The notes: generated from the letters alone by a model not told the origin. Positions 44,351 through 53,763 are shown, counted from the stretch's first letter. The stretch is 64,000 nucleotides of DNA from Armatimonadota bacterium (GCA_022563855.1 JADFMN010000001.1:475386-539385), one strand, 5' to 3'. Translations and numbers: made by a program.

Positions 44351-44908
44351 ATGACAACGGCGATGACGACGCAGATCAAAGAGCTTGAGACAAAGATCAT
44401 GGAGCTTAAGGCTGAACTGAACAAGGCCCGACAAGAGGCAGAGCCAGAGAAGGTTCAGGACTACCCGTTCGAGGGGCCAGATGGGAGCGTCTCCTTGTCC
44501 GAGCTGTTCGGCGACAAGGACGACCTGCTCGTTGTGCACAACATGGGCGCGAGCTGCAACTACTGCACGCTGTGGGCCGACGGGTTCGAGAGCATCTATC
44601 GTCATATCGAGGGTCGGTGTGCGTTCGTGCTGGCCAGTCCAGATGCTCCGGACGAACAGGCGAAGGTCGCCAAGGCGCGCGGCTGGACGTACCGTATTGT
44701 CAGCGACGCTACTTCGGATTTCACTACTGCCATGGGATACAAGCCCGACGACAGCTACTGGCCGGGCGTCTCGGCGTTCCACCGCGAGGAGGACGGCTCG
44801 ATTGTTCGCACCGGCACAGCAATCTTCGGCCCCGGCGACGACTTCTGCCCGACCTGGCACTTCTTCGACCTCCTGCGCGACGGCGCTAAGGGTTGGGAGC
44901 CGAGCTAG
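44351..44908 (+). CDS. DUF899 / thioredoxin-fold protein with CxxC
   Basis: 185 residues from ATG 44351. An N-terminal coiled coil (MTTQIKELETKIMELKAELNKARQEAE, about 5-31) is followed by a thioredoxin-like domain with NMGASCNYCTLWADGFES (64-81). The CxxC is C69-N-Y-C72. FxxEGRCAFVLASPDAP and the C-terminal CPTWHFFDLL match AhpC-TSA-like DUF899 proteins. Probably cytosolic and redox-linked; substrate unknown. The 155 bp to the next gene contain a 10-bp tandem repeat. Confidence 0.88.
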   Translation: MTTAMTTQIKELETKIMELKAELNKARQEAEPEKVQDYPFEGPDGSVSLSELFGDKDDLLVVHNMGASCNYCTLWADGFESIYRHIEGRCAFVLASPDAPDEQAKVAKARGWTYRIVSDATSDFTTAMGYKPDDSYWPGVSAFHREEDGSIVRTGTAIFGPGDDFCPTWHFFDLLRDGAKGWEPS

Positions 44909-44985
44909 GGTTGAGGGCGAACAAAATTCTCAGTTGGCAATTGGCAGTTCTCCGAACCCCCGAACCACCCAGCCTCCTAACCAAA

Positions 44986-45037
44986 CCGAGCCAAATCCGA
45001 ACAAATCCGAACCAACCCGAGCCAACCCGAACGAAAC
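44986..45037 (+). repeat. 10-11 bp tandem repeat upstream of the ATPase gene
   Basis: Five units of the form CCGAACCAAC, CCGAGCCAAC and similar, each 10 or 11 bp, end 26 bp before the ATG of the ATPase gene at 45064. Confidence 0.7.
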
Positions 45038-45063
45038 CCCGAGTATCCTAGAGCCTGACAACC

Positions 45064-46335
45064 ATGAGCATTGAGGAAAAGGGCAACTGGGGCGCGGCAA
45101 AGCGGTTTCGACTGATCATTCGGGAGCACGGCGAAACCCGCGAGATGGCCGGCAACGAAATGTCGCTGGCGGTCGGCATCGTCGACAACATCATGATGAG
45201 CGCGCTCGACACGAAGTCGAGCGACATCCACCTGCAGCCGGAGCGCGACCAACTGCGAATCCGATTCCGGCAGGACGGCATGCTGCAGGACACCGGGCAG
45301 CTCCCTCCTGAACAGGCGATCAACGTGATTTCGCGCCTGAAACTGGCCGCCAACATGCGGATCGACGAGCAGCGCGAGCCGCAAGACGGGCGGATCGACA
45401 TGGAGTACAACGGCCGCCGGCTCAGCGCAAGAGCTTCGTGCATCCCGTGCCTCAACGGTGAGAAGTTCGTCATGCGGCTGCTCGATCCGGAGGCGATGCG
45501 CGTGGACCTCGACGTGCTCGGCATGCCCGAACACGTGAGGACAGCCTGGGATCAGGCGATCCAAGTTCCTTACGGACTGATCGTCGTCACAGGTCCGACC
45601 GGATCGGGCAAGACGTCGACGCTGTACGCTTCTCTGAACAAGCTCGACTCCGTTCACCAGAACATCGTCACGGTCGAAGACCCGATCGAGTACGAGTTCG
45701 AGACGAACATCGCGCAGGTGCAGGTCACGCCCAAGATGCCGTTCCCAAAGGTCATGCGCTCGTTCTTGCGCCAAGACCCCGACATCATGATGGTTGGTGA
45801 AATCCGAGACCCGGAGTCGCTCGCAATCGCGATCCAGGCCGGTCTGACCGGTCACCTCGTTCTCACGACCATCCACACGAACAACGCTATCGAAACGGTC
45901 GGCAGAATGTTCGACATGCAGGCGGAGCCGTACCTCGTCGGCGGCGTGATCACCGCGATCATGGCGCAGCGGCTCGTGCGAACCGTGTGCGAAAAGTGCG
46001 CGGAGCCGGCGCGGTTCTCGCGCGAGGAGCTAGAGATGATCGGCATCACGGCAGAAGACATCAAGGGCGCAAAGCTACGCTCCGGCCCCGGCTGCGATCA
46101 TTGCGGCGGGACCGGGCTCAAGGGCCGACTCGGCATCTTCGAACTGATCGTCGGAACGCGAGAGTTCAAGGAGGCCGTTGCGAAAAAAGCGGAATATCAG
46201 GACGTCGTTGCGCTCGTCAGGAAGCAGGGCTTCAGAACGATGCTCCAGGACGGCAAGGAGAAAGTGCTGGCCGGGAGGACCACACCGGACGAGGTCATAC
46301 GCGCAGTGTTTACGCAAGCTTTGGAGAAGGTTTGA
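45064..46335 (+). CDS. GspE/PilB-type secretion or pilus ATPase, short form
   Basis: 423 residues. Hexameric ATPase of type II secretion or type IV pili. N2-type domain LDTKSSDIHLQPERDQLRIRF, then Walker A GPTGSGKTST (177-186), Asp box, Walker B DIMMVGEIRD (240-249), His box LTTIHTNNA (268-276), and a zinc-type pair CEKC (309-312) and CDHC (344-347). It lacks the N-terminal MshEN/N1E domain of full PilB/GspE (about 560 residues), so it starts near the N2 domain. It is followed by three anchored-protein genes instead of pilC or pilins; the first starts in TTGA overlapping its stop. Confidence 0.92.
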   Translation: MSIEEKGNWGAAKRFRLIIREHGETREMAGNEMSLAVGIVDNIMMSALDTKSSDIHLQPERDQLRIRFRQDGMLQDTGQLPPEQAINVISRLKLAANMRIDEQREPQDGRIDMEYNGRRLSARASCIPCLNGEKFVMRLLDPEAMRVDLDVLGMPEHVRTAWDQAIQVPYGLIVVTGPTGSGKTSTLYASLNKLDSVHQNIVTVEDPIEYEFETNIAQVQVTPKMPFPKVMRSFLRQDPDIMMVGEIRDPESLAIAIQAGLTGHLVLTTIHTNNAIETVGRMFDMQAEPYLVGGVITAIMAQRLVRTVCEKCAEPARFSREELEMIGITAEDIKGAKLRSGPGCDHCGGTGLKGRLGIFELIVGTREFKEAVAKKAEYQDVVALVRKQGFRTMLQDGKEKVLAGRTTPDEVIRAVFTQALEKV

Positions 46336-47636
46336 AGTCCAAGAAGAGAATAATCGGAATTGGAATTGCCGGGACTCTAGTTATAGGCGGGTTCGTGGTT
46401 TGGTACTACGGGCAAAGCGATCTGAACGAGTGGGCCGAAAAGCTCGAGGGGATTAAGAAGGAGGCGAAAGCGGACGGCATCTCACTGGGTCAATTCACGA
46501 CCGACCCAAAGGCTGTGCCGCCAGCCCGAGAAAACGTCATCGGCGCGTTCAGCGATGCGATCCTGGCCGTCAGCTCGGCCGGCGGGCAATTCGAACCGCT
46601 TCAGAACGATGGAATCGACGCATTGCGCGCGTCGCTCGAGCCATATCGAGAAGCGATCGACGCCTGGACGCAAGCTTCGACGTTCGAGGTGATCGCCAAA
46701 TCGCCCAGGAGCGACGGATCGATCGTGGCGATCTCGGAGACAGACGCTCGATTCGCCGCGACGCTTTTGCTGGCGGACGCCAAGGTTGCAAGGGCTGACG
46801 GGGACTTCGATACTTGGTCTTCACGATTGGTTGCAGTCTATGACTTGTCTCGCCATGTACGCGCAATTCCCATCAGCCGAATGCAGTCCTCCAGCGCGAG
46901 CATGAGAGATCACCTCGGTCAGGAGATCAGCGCCGCGCTGGTGGAGAACGGTAGTACCCCGACCGTCGCGAAATGGCCAGTCGCCAATATGTCCGCTGAA
47001 ATCACCACTGGCGAGCTTGAGTATTTCGTCAAGATAGAGGCATGGAGAGGCAAATGGATAGTCGCGTCTCACGAGAATGGGTCTTGGATTGAGCGGTTCG
47101 CAAGTTCGAGAAAATCGGATGTCAAGTACCCGTTTCATCCACACGCCGCCGAGGCGAACGAAGCGGTGTGGCTGACTTTCCACATGCTGTCATTGGCAGC
47201 CGTTCGCGAGAACCAAGATAACTGGTCAGCGCTGATAGACAGCCTGCGCGAACCGAATGAATTTCTTGCCGACGTCGGCAAGAGCGCCGGTGCGATCGCC
47301 AGGGGTTTTGCGACCGATTTTCGGATAAGCGCGTCTGTCTGGGCAGAGCAAGAGACCTACCGCAGGTTGTTGATCGTCGCCGCGTACGCATTTCAATACA
47401 GGCTCGCGTATGGCCAGTACCCCGCCCTGCTTCGAGATCTGGGCACCGCGTCAATCGACCCCTACAGCGACGAACCTTTCGGCTACTCCTCGCTTGGAGT
47501 TGGGTTTCACGTGTATTCTATTGGGGCGGACCGGATCGATTCCGGAGGCGTGAGGAAAGACGGCCTAAGCAAATCGTCGAACTCGGACGATTTGGGATTC
47601 AGGATGAGTGGCTGGCCGGCAGAATCAAGCAGCTAG
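46332..47636 (+). CDS. N-terminally anchored protein with pseudopilin-like C-terminus (first of three)
   Basis: 434 residues. TTG start (46332) overlaps the ATPase stop in TTGA; the longer open frame upstream is a shadow of the ATPase. One membrane helix (about 6-25), a long soluble helical region, then a C-terminal module YGQYPALLRDLG...DPYSDEPFGY...FHVYSIGADRIDSGG...SDDLGFRMSG. The last part resembles the YSLGADG...GGxx...DI tail of GspG-type major pseudopilins, but there is no prepilin cleavage motif at the N-terminus. Two related genes follow. Function unknown; a partner of the ATPase is inferred from coupling. Confidence 0.8.
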   Translation: MKSKKRIIGIGIAGTLVIGGFVVWYYGQSDLNEWAEKLEGIKKEAKADGISLGQFTTDPKAVPPARENVIGAFSDAILAVSSAGGQFEPLQNDGIDALRASLEPYREAIDAWTQASTFEVIAKSPRSDGSIVAISETDARFAATLLLADAKVARADGDFDTWSSRLVAVYDLSRHVRAIPISRMQSSSASMRDHLGQEISAALVENGSTPTVAKWPVANMSAEITTGELEYFVKIEAWRGKWIVASHENGSWIERFASSRKSDVKYPFHPHAAEANEAVWLTFHMLSLAAVRENQDNWSALIDSLREPNEFLADVGKSAGAIARGFATDFRISASVWAEQETYRRLLIVAAYAFQYRLAYGQYPALLRDLGTASIDPYSDEPFGYSSLGVGFHVYSIGADRIDSGGVRKDGLSKSSNSDDLGFRMSGWPAESSS

Positions 47637-47691
47637 AGGAACGATGCGCGCGAACGGACCATTTATACGAACGGCGTTGGTGGATTGAGTC

Positions 47692-49014
47692 ATGAAGAAC
47701 ACGAGTTGGAAAGGCGTTGGGCTGATATGTTTGCTGCTGATCTTTGGCGCGGGCATTGCGTTTTGGTACCAAGCGATGCGTGATCACTCGCAGAACCAAG
47801 GTGAGATCGACTACGAGGCCGACCGACTCGGGGCAAACCGCGACGGCGCTGCAGAGGCGGGACTGGCGCTGGAAATCGGCGACGTTCGTACGACTGAGAG
47901 ACAACAGGAGCTTGCCCGGTACGAGGCGTTCCTCGCATTCGACATTTACCTGATCGAGCGACAGGACTTATGGCAGGCGCTCACGCTGCCAGAGAAGATG
48001 GGTTCTTTCCGGGAAGTCGTGACCCGATATCCAGAAGCGTTCGACATAGCCGAAGAGCTGGCGCTCCTTGAAGATGTCGGAACGCCAATCGACTGGGATG
48101 CCGGCCTCTTTAGCGACAAGCCAGATTACAACCCTTACAATCGTTACGTTGATTTTTGCGCGCGCACGGCCATATTCGCGTTTGACGAAGGGGATATTGG
48201 GACCGCCCTTCATCGAATCGAACTCGCGAGGAAAGTCGTGTCCCACTTGCTGAACGAGCCAAGTTCTCACAGTTTTATGGCTTGGTCATCAGTTTATAAT
48301 CGACTGAATCGGGCGCTTTATTCGATGATGCAGAGCAGCCCTGACGATGGCCGGCTGATCGACCGGATCATCGAATTGATCGAAGAGTTTGACGGCCCGG
48401 TCGACTTTGCGACAGCGGTACGAGGAGACGTACTGCTTTATTTGATCAGCGCGCGCAAGTTTGACCAATACAATCCGGACGAGCAGCTGGACCTAGTCAT
48501 GGCATCCGGTGCGCAGCGACCGGTCCCGACAGGAACAAGATTGCCCGAGGCGTTCGAATCGAGCGTCTTGGCGTTTTGGACCGATGCCGTGACAGACACA
48601 CAGAAGTTCGACGGTGACTTGCACTTGCAGGGTGTTCTTCTCGACGGCAAGGGAGTGGAATGGACGAAGCAGCCGCAGCCGTCCGCTTTTCTTGCAGGAG
48701 CGTTTCCGGTTACGTACGAACAGCTCACGATCTCGATGCTGAGGTGCGTACAAATGCGACGGCTCGTCTACTTGACCGCAATGGTCTTGCAGCACAGGAT
48801 CGAAACTGGCGCCCTTCCGACTAGCATCGACGGCTTCGGCGAATGGGCGATCGATCCAATCAAGAGCGCGCTCTTTCATTACGATCCAATGGGTGACGCG
48901 TTCGTCTTGCAAGCTCTTGGAGACGAGCTGCCGACTTCGGTACTGCCTCCGCGCGGGCCGCTCGCGCTGATCCAGAATCAAGGCCACGCGCTTAGATTCG
49001 AACTGTATCCGTAG
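47692..49014 (+). CDS. N-terminally anchored protein (second of three)
   Basis: 440 residues, ATG start 55 bp after the first. Membrane helix at about 8-25 (WKGVGLICLLLIFGAGIAFW). The soluble helical region is similar in layout to its neighbours. The C-terminal module is weaker: RIETGALPTSIDGFGEWAIDPIKSALFHYDPMGDAFVLQALGD, matching the LPTSL...DP...F-LxxxGD form of pseudopilin-like tails but without the GGxxDDI end. Periplasmic with one anchor. Unknown function. Confidence 0.78.
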   Translation: MKNTSWKGVGLICLLLIFGAGIAFWYQAMRDHSQNQGEIDYEADRLGANRDGAAEAGLALEIGDVRTTERQQELARYEAFLAFDIYLIERQDLWQALTLPEKMGSFREVVTRYPEAFDIAEELALLEDVGTPIDWDAGLFSDKPDYNPYNRYVDFCARTAIFAFDEGDIGTALHRIELARKVVSHLLNEPSSHSFMAWSSVYNRLNRALYSMMQSSPDDGRLIDRIIELIEEFDGPVDFATAVRGDVLLYLISARKFDQYNPDEQLDLVMASGAQRPVPTGTRLPEAFESSVLAFWTDAVTDTQKFDGDLHLQGVLLDGKGVEWTKQPQPSAFLAGAFPVTYEQLTISMLRCVQMRRLVYLTAMVLQHRIETGALPTSIDGFGEWAIDPIKSALFHYDPMGDAFVLQALGDELPTSVLPPRGPLALIQNQGHALRFELYP

Positions 49015-49048
49015 ACGCGCGCGGGCCATACTGAGGCTGGTGGACAAC

Positions 49049-50407
49049 ATGAAGCCCAGCACGAAAGTGATCGTTGTGCTCGCGGTTGTTGTGCCTGCGA
49101 TTGTTGTTTCCGTGTGGCGGTTGATGAACCCGGCTCCGGACCGCTCGATCGTTCAGGCGGCATCAGAGCTGGCACAAGCCAAGGCGGAGATCGAGGCGCT
49201 TGGCCTCACGCTCGATCCTGTTGAGTTCGGTCGGCGGCTGCAAGTGCCGGTGGATGACGACGCGGGGCCAATCATTCAAGAAGTCGCGCAGGACATTTTC
49301 ACACTTGGAGGATTCAGTGAGTTGTTCTCTGGCGAGGATCACGTTGCAAAGTGTGTTGAGTTCGACCGTTTGCACCCGGAGGTACTTGAGGAGCTTCGAC
49401 TGGCGGCCAGCAAATCGGGCTGCGACTTCCAGCGCGATTGGAGTTTGGGTCTTAATATCATGTTCCCGGAGTTCGCTTCCATGAAGTCTCTGGTCAAGTA
49501 CTGTTCGCACTTGGCCGAGGCTGACGCTTTGGAAAAGCAGTATGACTCGGCCCTGGAGAAACTGCTGATAGCGGACAGAATTGCCAGCTTTTCAGACGCC
49601 GATCGAACCGTGATTGGTCACCTCGTTACGATCGCCGGGAAAATAATTATTGAGAGCGCGATTGTGCGAATCTTGATGGAGGAGTCAGGTGATCCAGCGG
49701 TTCAGGATCTGGTGCGAGAATATGTCGTTCGGGCCGCGCAGCTTAACCAGCTGGACTCTTGTCTGGAAGGCGAACTGATCATGGCCTCCACGTCCGTCAA
49801 AGAGTTCTCTGAAACTTACGAGCAGCTATTTTCTGACGATCAGCGAATTCTGAATTCGTTGACTTTCGGTAAGAATGAGACACGACATGACGAGAGAACA
49901 TTGAAGTCGATCAGGTCCGTCGAAAGACGGGTTCTCGCTGACGCTAGTCTCGCCGTGTACCTGCGGTACTTGGGGGAACTTTACGGTCACATATCGCGCG
50001 ATGCTTCGTGGGACGAGACCATGGCAGACGTTGCGGCATTTGAAGCCTCGCTCGACGAGGCTGCAAGTCCGTCAGACTTGTTCATGCAAATCGTGCGCTC
50101 GGAAATGTCCATTCTAATGGCCGCTCATGGCCGATCAGTCGCAATGCTCGAAATGCTCGCGCTGGTCGCAGACGTACTTGATCGAACGAGGGGAATAGGG
50201 CTTGCCGCTGCGGTGAAGGAACACGACAGCACGGTTTACGATCGGATCAATGGCGGGTATTTCCGCGTCATCATGGCCGATCCCGGATTCAAGGTCTACT
50301 CGATCGGCATTGACGCGATCGACGCTGGAGGGACCGACAGTATCGGCAGGGATTCCTTTCACAACGAAAGTCGCGACGATTTCGGCTACTGGATACCGTA
50401 CGACTAG
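49049..50407 (+). CDS. N-terminally anchored protein (third of three)
   Basis: 452 residues from ATG 49049 (GAGG 12 bases upstream); a GTG at 49040 is too close to that GAGG. Membrane helix at about 6-24 (VIVVLAVVVPAIVVSVW). Soluble helical domain with VPVDDDAGPIIQEVAQDIF near 65-84, comparable to PPARENVIGAFSDAI in the first protein. C-terminus FKVYSIGIDAIDAGG...RDDFGYWIPYD, closely parallel to the first gene. It lies 34 bp after the second gene. Its end overlaps pdhB by 4 bp on the other strand. Confidence 0.78.
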   Translation: MKPSTKVIVVLAVVVPAIVVSVWRLMNPAPDRSIVQAASELAQAKAEIEALGLTLDPVEFGRRLQVPVDDDAGPIIQEVAQDIFTLGGFSELFSGEDHVAKCVEFDRLHPEVLEELRLAASKSGCDFQRDWSLGLNIMFPEFASMKSLVKYCSHLAEADALEKQYDSALEKLLIADRIASFSDADRTVIGHLVTIAGKIIIESAIVRILMEESGDPAVQDLVREYVVRAAQLNQLDSCLEGELIMASTSVKEFSETYEQLFSDDQRILNSLTFGKNETRHDERTLKSIRSVERRVLADASLAVYLRYLGELYGHISRDASWDETMADVAAFEASLDEAASPSDLFMQIVRSEMSILMAAHGRSVAMLEMLALVADVLDRTRGIGLAAAVKEHDSTVYDRINGGYFRVIMADPGFKVYSIGIDAIDAGGTDSIGRDSFHNESRDDFGYWIPYD

Positions 50408-51378
50408 TTCAATTCCAGTACAGCCGCGGCGATCGTGGCCGGTTGCGGAATGCACTCTACTTCGAGAACACGCGCATATGGCGTCGGAACGTTTAGCCCG
50501 CCGAGTCTGCCGACCGGCGCGTCGAGGTCGTCGAAACACTCTTCGCCGATTCGCGCAGCGATCTCAGCGCCGAACCCGCCGCTCCGCCAATCCTCGTATA
50601 CAACGATCGCACGGTTCGTTTTCTCGACAGACGCGCTGATCGTCTCCATATCAAGAGGCAGAAGTGAGCGGACGTCAACGACTTCGGCGCTTATCCCCTC
50701 CCCTTCAAGCTGATCCGCAGCGCGCAAACACTCCTGCGTCATCCGGCTGTAAGCAACGAGCGAAACGTCGGTGCCTTCGCGCAGGATCTGCGCCTTTCCA
50801 ATTTCGACCGTGAAGTCCGTTCCGACCGGCACGTCGCCCTTAAGGCCGTAAAGCGCCGGGTTTTCTGTGAAGATCACGGGGTTGTCGTCGCGGACGGAAC
50901 TCTTGAACAGCCCGTAGGCGTCGGCCGGCGTTGCCGGCACGACCACCTTGAGACCTGGAACATGCGCAAACCACCCTTCGAGCGAATGGCTGTGCTGTGC
51001 GCTCAGCTGCTTAGCCGCTCCGCCCGGGCCGCGGATCACCATCGGCACGGTCGCCTGGCCGCCGGTCATGTAGTGGACCTTCGCTGCGTGGTTGATGATC
51101 TGGTCGAGCGCGAGGATCGCGAACGACATCGTCATCATCTCGACGATCGGTCGCAATCCGACCATCGCGGCGCCAACCGCCATGCCGGTAAACCCAGGCT
51201 CGGTGATCGGCGTGTCGACGATCCGGCGACTGCCGTACTTCTCGAACAGCCCTTCGGTCACGCGAAACGTGCCTTGGTAGCGGCCGATGTCTTCGCCGAT
51301 GCAGAAAACGTTGTCGTCGCGGTCCAGCTCTTCGATCAATGCGGTCCGCAGCGCGTCCCTATAGTTCATTTCCGGCAT
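50404..51378 (-). CDS. pdhB: Pyruvate dehydrogenase E1 beta subunit
   Basis: 324 residues from ATG 51378 (MPEMNYRDALRTALIEELDRD). Typical transketolase-like E1 beta: FCIGEDIGRYQGTF with the TPP-activating Glu, VDTPITEPGFTGMAVGAAMVGLRP, and the C-terminal domain with VVYEDWRSGGFGAEIAARI. With E1 alpha it decarboxylates pyruvate and passes the acetyl group to E2 (gene at 30755-31972). Its start lies one base after the pdhA stop. Confidence 0.94.
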   Translation of the reverse strand: MPEMNYRDALRTALIEELDRDDNVFCIGEDIGRYQGTFRVTEGLFEKYGSRRIVDTPITEPGFTGMAVGAAMVGLRPIVEMMTMSFAILALDQIINHAAKVHYMTGGQATVPMVIRGPGGAAKQLSAQHSHSLEGWFAHVPGLKVVVPATPADAYGLFKSSVRDDNPVIFTENPALYGLKGDVPVGTDFTVEIGKAQILREGTDVSLVAYSRMTQECLRAADQLEGEGISAEVVDVRSLLPLDMETISASVEKTNRAIVVYEDWRSGGFGAEIAARIGEECFDDLDAPVGRLGGLNVPTPYARVLEVECIPQPATIAAAVLELN

Positions 51379-51379
51379 G

Positions 51380-52441
51380 CTAGTGTCCCTTCTCCGGCGG
51401 CATGTCGCTGTAGACGTTATCGTAAACCTCGTCCACATCGGGGAACGGAGACGCGTCTGCTTTTTCGTAAACTTCGTTCACCCACTCGATCTGTAGTTCG
51501 TTGAGATCGTCCATCTGTTTGCGCGTCATCATCTTGTTTGCCAGCAAGAACAGTTCGTGGCGAGCGATCGGGTCGCGCAGCATGGCTTCCTGCTCCTCCT
51601 CCTTGGTGCGGTAGAGCTGGCGGTCGTGGTCGGCAGCCCCGTGACCTCGGTACCGATAGTTCATCACTTCGACAAGGTACGGCTTCTGGTTCTTGCGGAC
51701 CCAGTCGATGATTCGCTCGGCGTCCTTATAGACCTGGATCACGTCCATGCCGTCCACGCGCTCGCACTCGAAGTCGAACGCCTGCCCGCGCTTGTACAGT
51801 TCCGTGTCGGCCGCGTGGTACTCGAGCCGCGTGCCCATCGCAATCTCGTTGTTCTCGATGATGAAGATAATGGGTAGATCCCAGAGCCCGCACATGTTCA
51901 TCGTCTCAAAGAAAACGCCGGCGTTGGCCGCACCGTCTCCGAGATAGCAGACCGTGACGCGGTCCTCGCCTCGATACTTCGCGGCGAACGCGAGACCGCC
52001 GCCGAGGGCCGTGTGCCCGCCGACGATCCCCCAACCGCCGAACAGGCCGCGCTCGATATCGTAGAGGTGCATCGAGCCGCCTTTGCCCCTGCTCAGCCCA
52101 CCGGATCGCCCCATGATCTCGGACATTACAGCAACCGGGTCCGAGCCCATCAACAGCGGGTGCGGGTGGTCGCGGTAGGCACAGATCACGTAGTCGTAAC
52201 CGATCTGCAGCGCATCGGTCCAACCAACGACCGTAGCCTCCATGCCGGTGCAGACGTGCATATACCCGCCGACCTTTCCGTGCCGGTAAGCGTCCTCCGT
52301 CTTCTCCTCGAAACGGCGAATCATCAGCATCTGGCGATAGAACTCGATCGCCTTGTCCTTGGAGAGCACGCCGGACTTCGAACCGTTGGGACTCTGGCTC
52401 GACCGGGTCGCCTTCGGCTTGCTGGATTTTGGTGCTGACAT
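51380..52441 (-). CDS. pdhA: Pyruvate dehydrogenase E1 alpha subunit
   Basis: 353 residues from ATG 52441; a further upstream ATG adds 47 residues unlike the family. A Ser/Lys-rich N-terminal leader (1-25), then FYRQMLMIRRFEEKTEDAYRHGKVGGYMH and the TPP-binding motif GDGAANAG...ENN (168-198). The phosphorylation-loop region YRYRGHGAADHD is present. Forms the alpha2beta2 E1 with PdhB. An Arg-rich or presequence-like tail is absent. It is first in the pdhA-pdhB unit. The 184-bp upstream gap (52442-52625) holds no gene. Confidence 0.94.
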   Translation of the reverse strand: MSAPKSSKPKATRSSQSPNGSKSGVLSKDKAIEFYRQMLMIRRFEEKTEDAYRHGKVGGYMHVCTGMEATVVGWTDALQIGYDYVICAYRDHPHPLLMGSDPVAVMSEIMGRSGGLSRGKGGSMHLYDIERGLFGGWGIVGGHTALGGGLAFAAKYRGEDRVTVCYLGDGAANAGVFFETMNMCGLWDLPIIFIIENNEIAMGTRLEYHAADTELYKRGQAFDFECERVDGMDVIQVYKDAERIIDWVRKNQKPYLVEVMNYRYRGHGAADHDRQLYRTKEEEQEAMLRDPIARHELFLLANKMMTRKQMDDLNELQIEWVNEVYEKADASPFPDVDEVYDNVYSDMPPEKGH

Positions 52442-52625
52442 TGCTTTTGCCACGATGATATTCTCGGCTTGCCTATGAATGAGAACGAGACTAGGTACGC
52501 CGCTGCCTCGTTGCAACGCCGTCAACTCAATAATACCTGGCGTTCCAACCTGCCAGCGAGCCTCACTAGTACCTGCCGACACCAGGAATGAAGGTCCAGA
52601 TCAAGGGCGGCGGCGCTGTGAAGGC

Positions 52626-53690
52626 CTAGTCCCGAGCGATTGGTGAGTAGCACACGCCGTCTGGGCTGGATTGCACAGGCACCCTGGCGACCGTCACCCC
52701 GGACTGGATGTCTATGACGACCATCGAATTGTCGTTTCTGACGGTCACGAACGCGTACCGGCCGTCTGGATGTGGGAATACTCCGGCGGTTGATGGGCTT
52801 GCGGCCGGCAACTTGACGCCGACGGCGCCGAGTGTGATGCGTCGAACGATGCGCTGAGAAGCGACGTTTGCGACCACGAGTTCGCCTGACCGTGCGTGTG
52901 GGATCAGCACGTAATTGCCGTCCGCCGTGAACTGCACGCGATACGGAAATCCGGCTGAGTCGATCTTCTTGACCACGGTCAGCGTCTGGGTATCGATGAT
53001 CGAGATCGTGTCCTCGGCTCGGTTGCCAGCCCAGATCCATCGGCCGTCCGGCGTCACGCCGACGCCCTCGCACTGCCGCCCCGTGGGGATGTCCTTGATC
53101 TTCTCGCCGGTTTTGAAGTCGAACGCCGTCACGCTGCCGCTGCCCATGTTGGAGCAGTACAGTCGGCTGCGATCCGTCGTCAGAGCCAGCATGTGCGACC
53201 CGCGGTTGCCGGTCTTGAACACCCGCTCGATCTTCCCGGTCTCAACGTTCAGCAGAAGCAGCGCCTGGTTCGCCTCCACCGTGCAGACCACGTGATCGGC
53301 GTCCACCCAGCGTATGTCGTGCGGCATGCTGTACTCGCCCAGGCTGATCGTTTTGAGCGTCTTTCCGTCTGGCAGCGAGATGATCGATATATCGTTCTGT
53401 GGCCCGACCCCCGGCTTGTTGTAGTTCGTCACCGCGACGGTGCGACCGTCCGGTGAGACCGCCGCCTCATGCGGCCCGCCGACAACCGGGACGTGCTTGT
53501 ACGCAGTCATGGACTCTAGGTCGATGAGCGTGATGGAGTCGGATTGCTGATTCACGACCACGACGGTTCCGGTCAGCTCGACGCCTGTGCTGACGGTTCC
53601 CTTAGACTGGTCTTGCGAGTCGCCGAGCGCAGCGCACGACGCAATCAGCACGATGGCGGAAAGGGCCAAAACGGGTCTAGGCGTACTCAT
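52626..53690 (-). CDS. YVTN-type beta-propeller lipoprotein
   Basis: 354 residues from ATG 53690, opening a lipoprotein signal MSTPRPVLALSAIVLIASC (C19). About seven propeller blades follow with the YVTN/NHL-like pattern (TVVVVNQQSDSITLIDLES, RTVAVTNYNKPG, ALLLLNVETGKIERVF, RLYCSNMGSGSVTAFD, ISIIDTQTLTVVKKI, FVTVRNDNSMVVID). Similar domains occur in nitrite-reductase d1-like and surface-layer proteins, but the heme-ligand residues are not evident. Probably a binding or structural protein in the periplasm. Single gene, divergent from a membrane-protein gene. Confidence 0.88.
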   Translation of the reverse strand: MSTPRPVLALSAIVLIASCAALGDSQDQSKGTVSTGVELTGTVVVVNQQSDSITLIDLESMTAYKHVPVVGGPHEAAVSPDGRTVAVTNYNKPGVGPQNDISIISLPDGKTLKTISLGEYSMPHDIRWVDADHVVCTVEANQALLLLNVETGKIERVFKTGNRGSHMLALTTDRSRLYCSNMGSGSVTAFDFKTGEKIKDIPTGRQCEGVGVTPDGRWIWAGNRAEDTISIIDTQTLTVVKKIDSAGFPYRVQFTADGNYVLIPHARSGELVVANVASQRIVRRITLGAVGVKLPAASPSTAGVFPHPDGRYAFVTVRNDNSMVVIDIQSGVTVARVPVQSSPDGVCYSPIARD

Positions 53691-53763
53691 TGGCGTATAT
53701 CCTACCGTTACGAAGGTTTCATCAAGATCGTTTGCAGCGTCCCCGCAGGTGTATCCTAAAGGT

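Noticed and set aside
45987..46331. Upstream extension of the first anchored-protein ORF
   Set aside because: These codons are an out-of-frame reading of the ATPase gene; the TTG at 46332 gives a proper membrane anchor and overlaps the ATPase stop.
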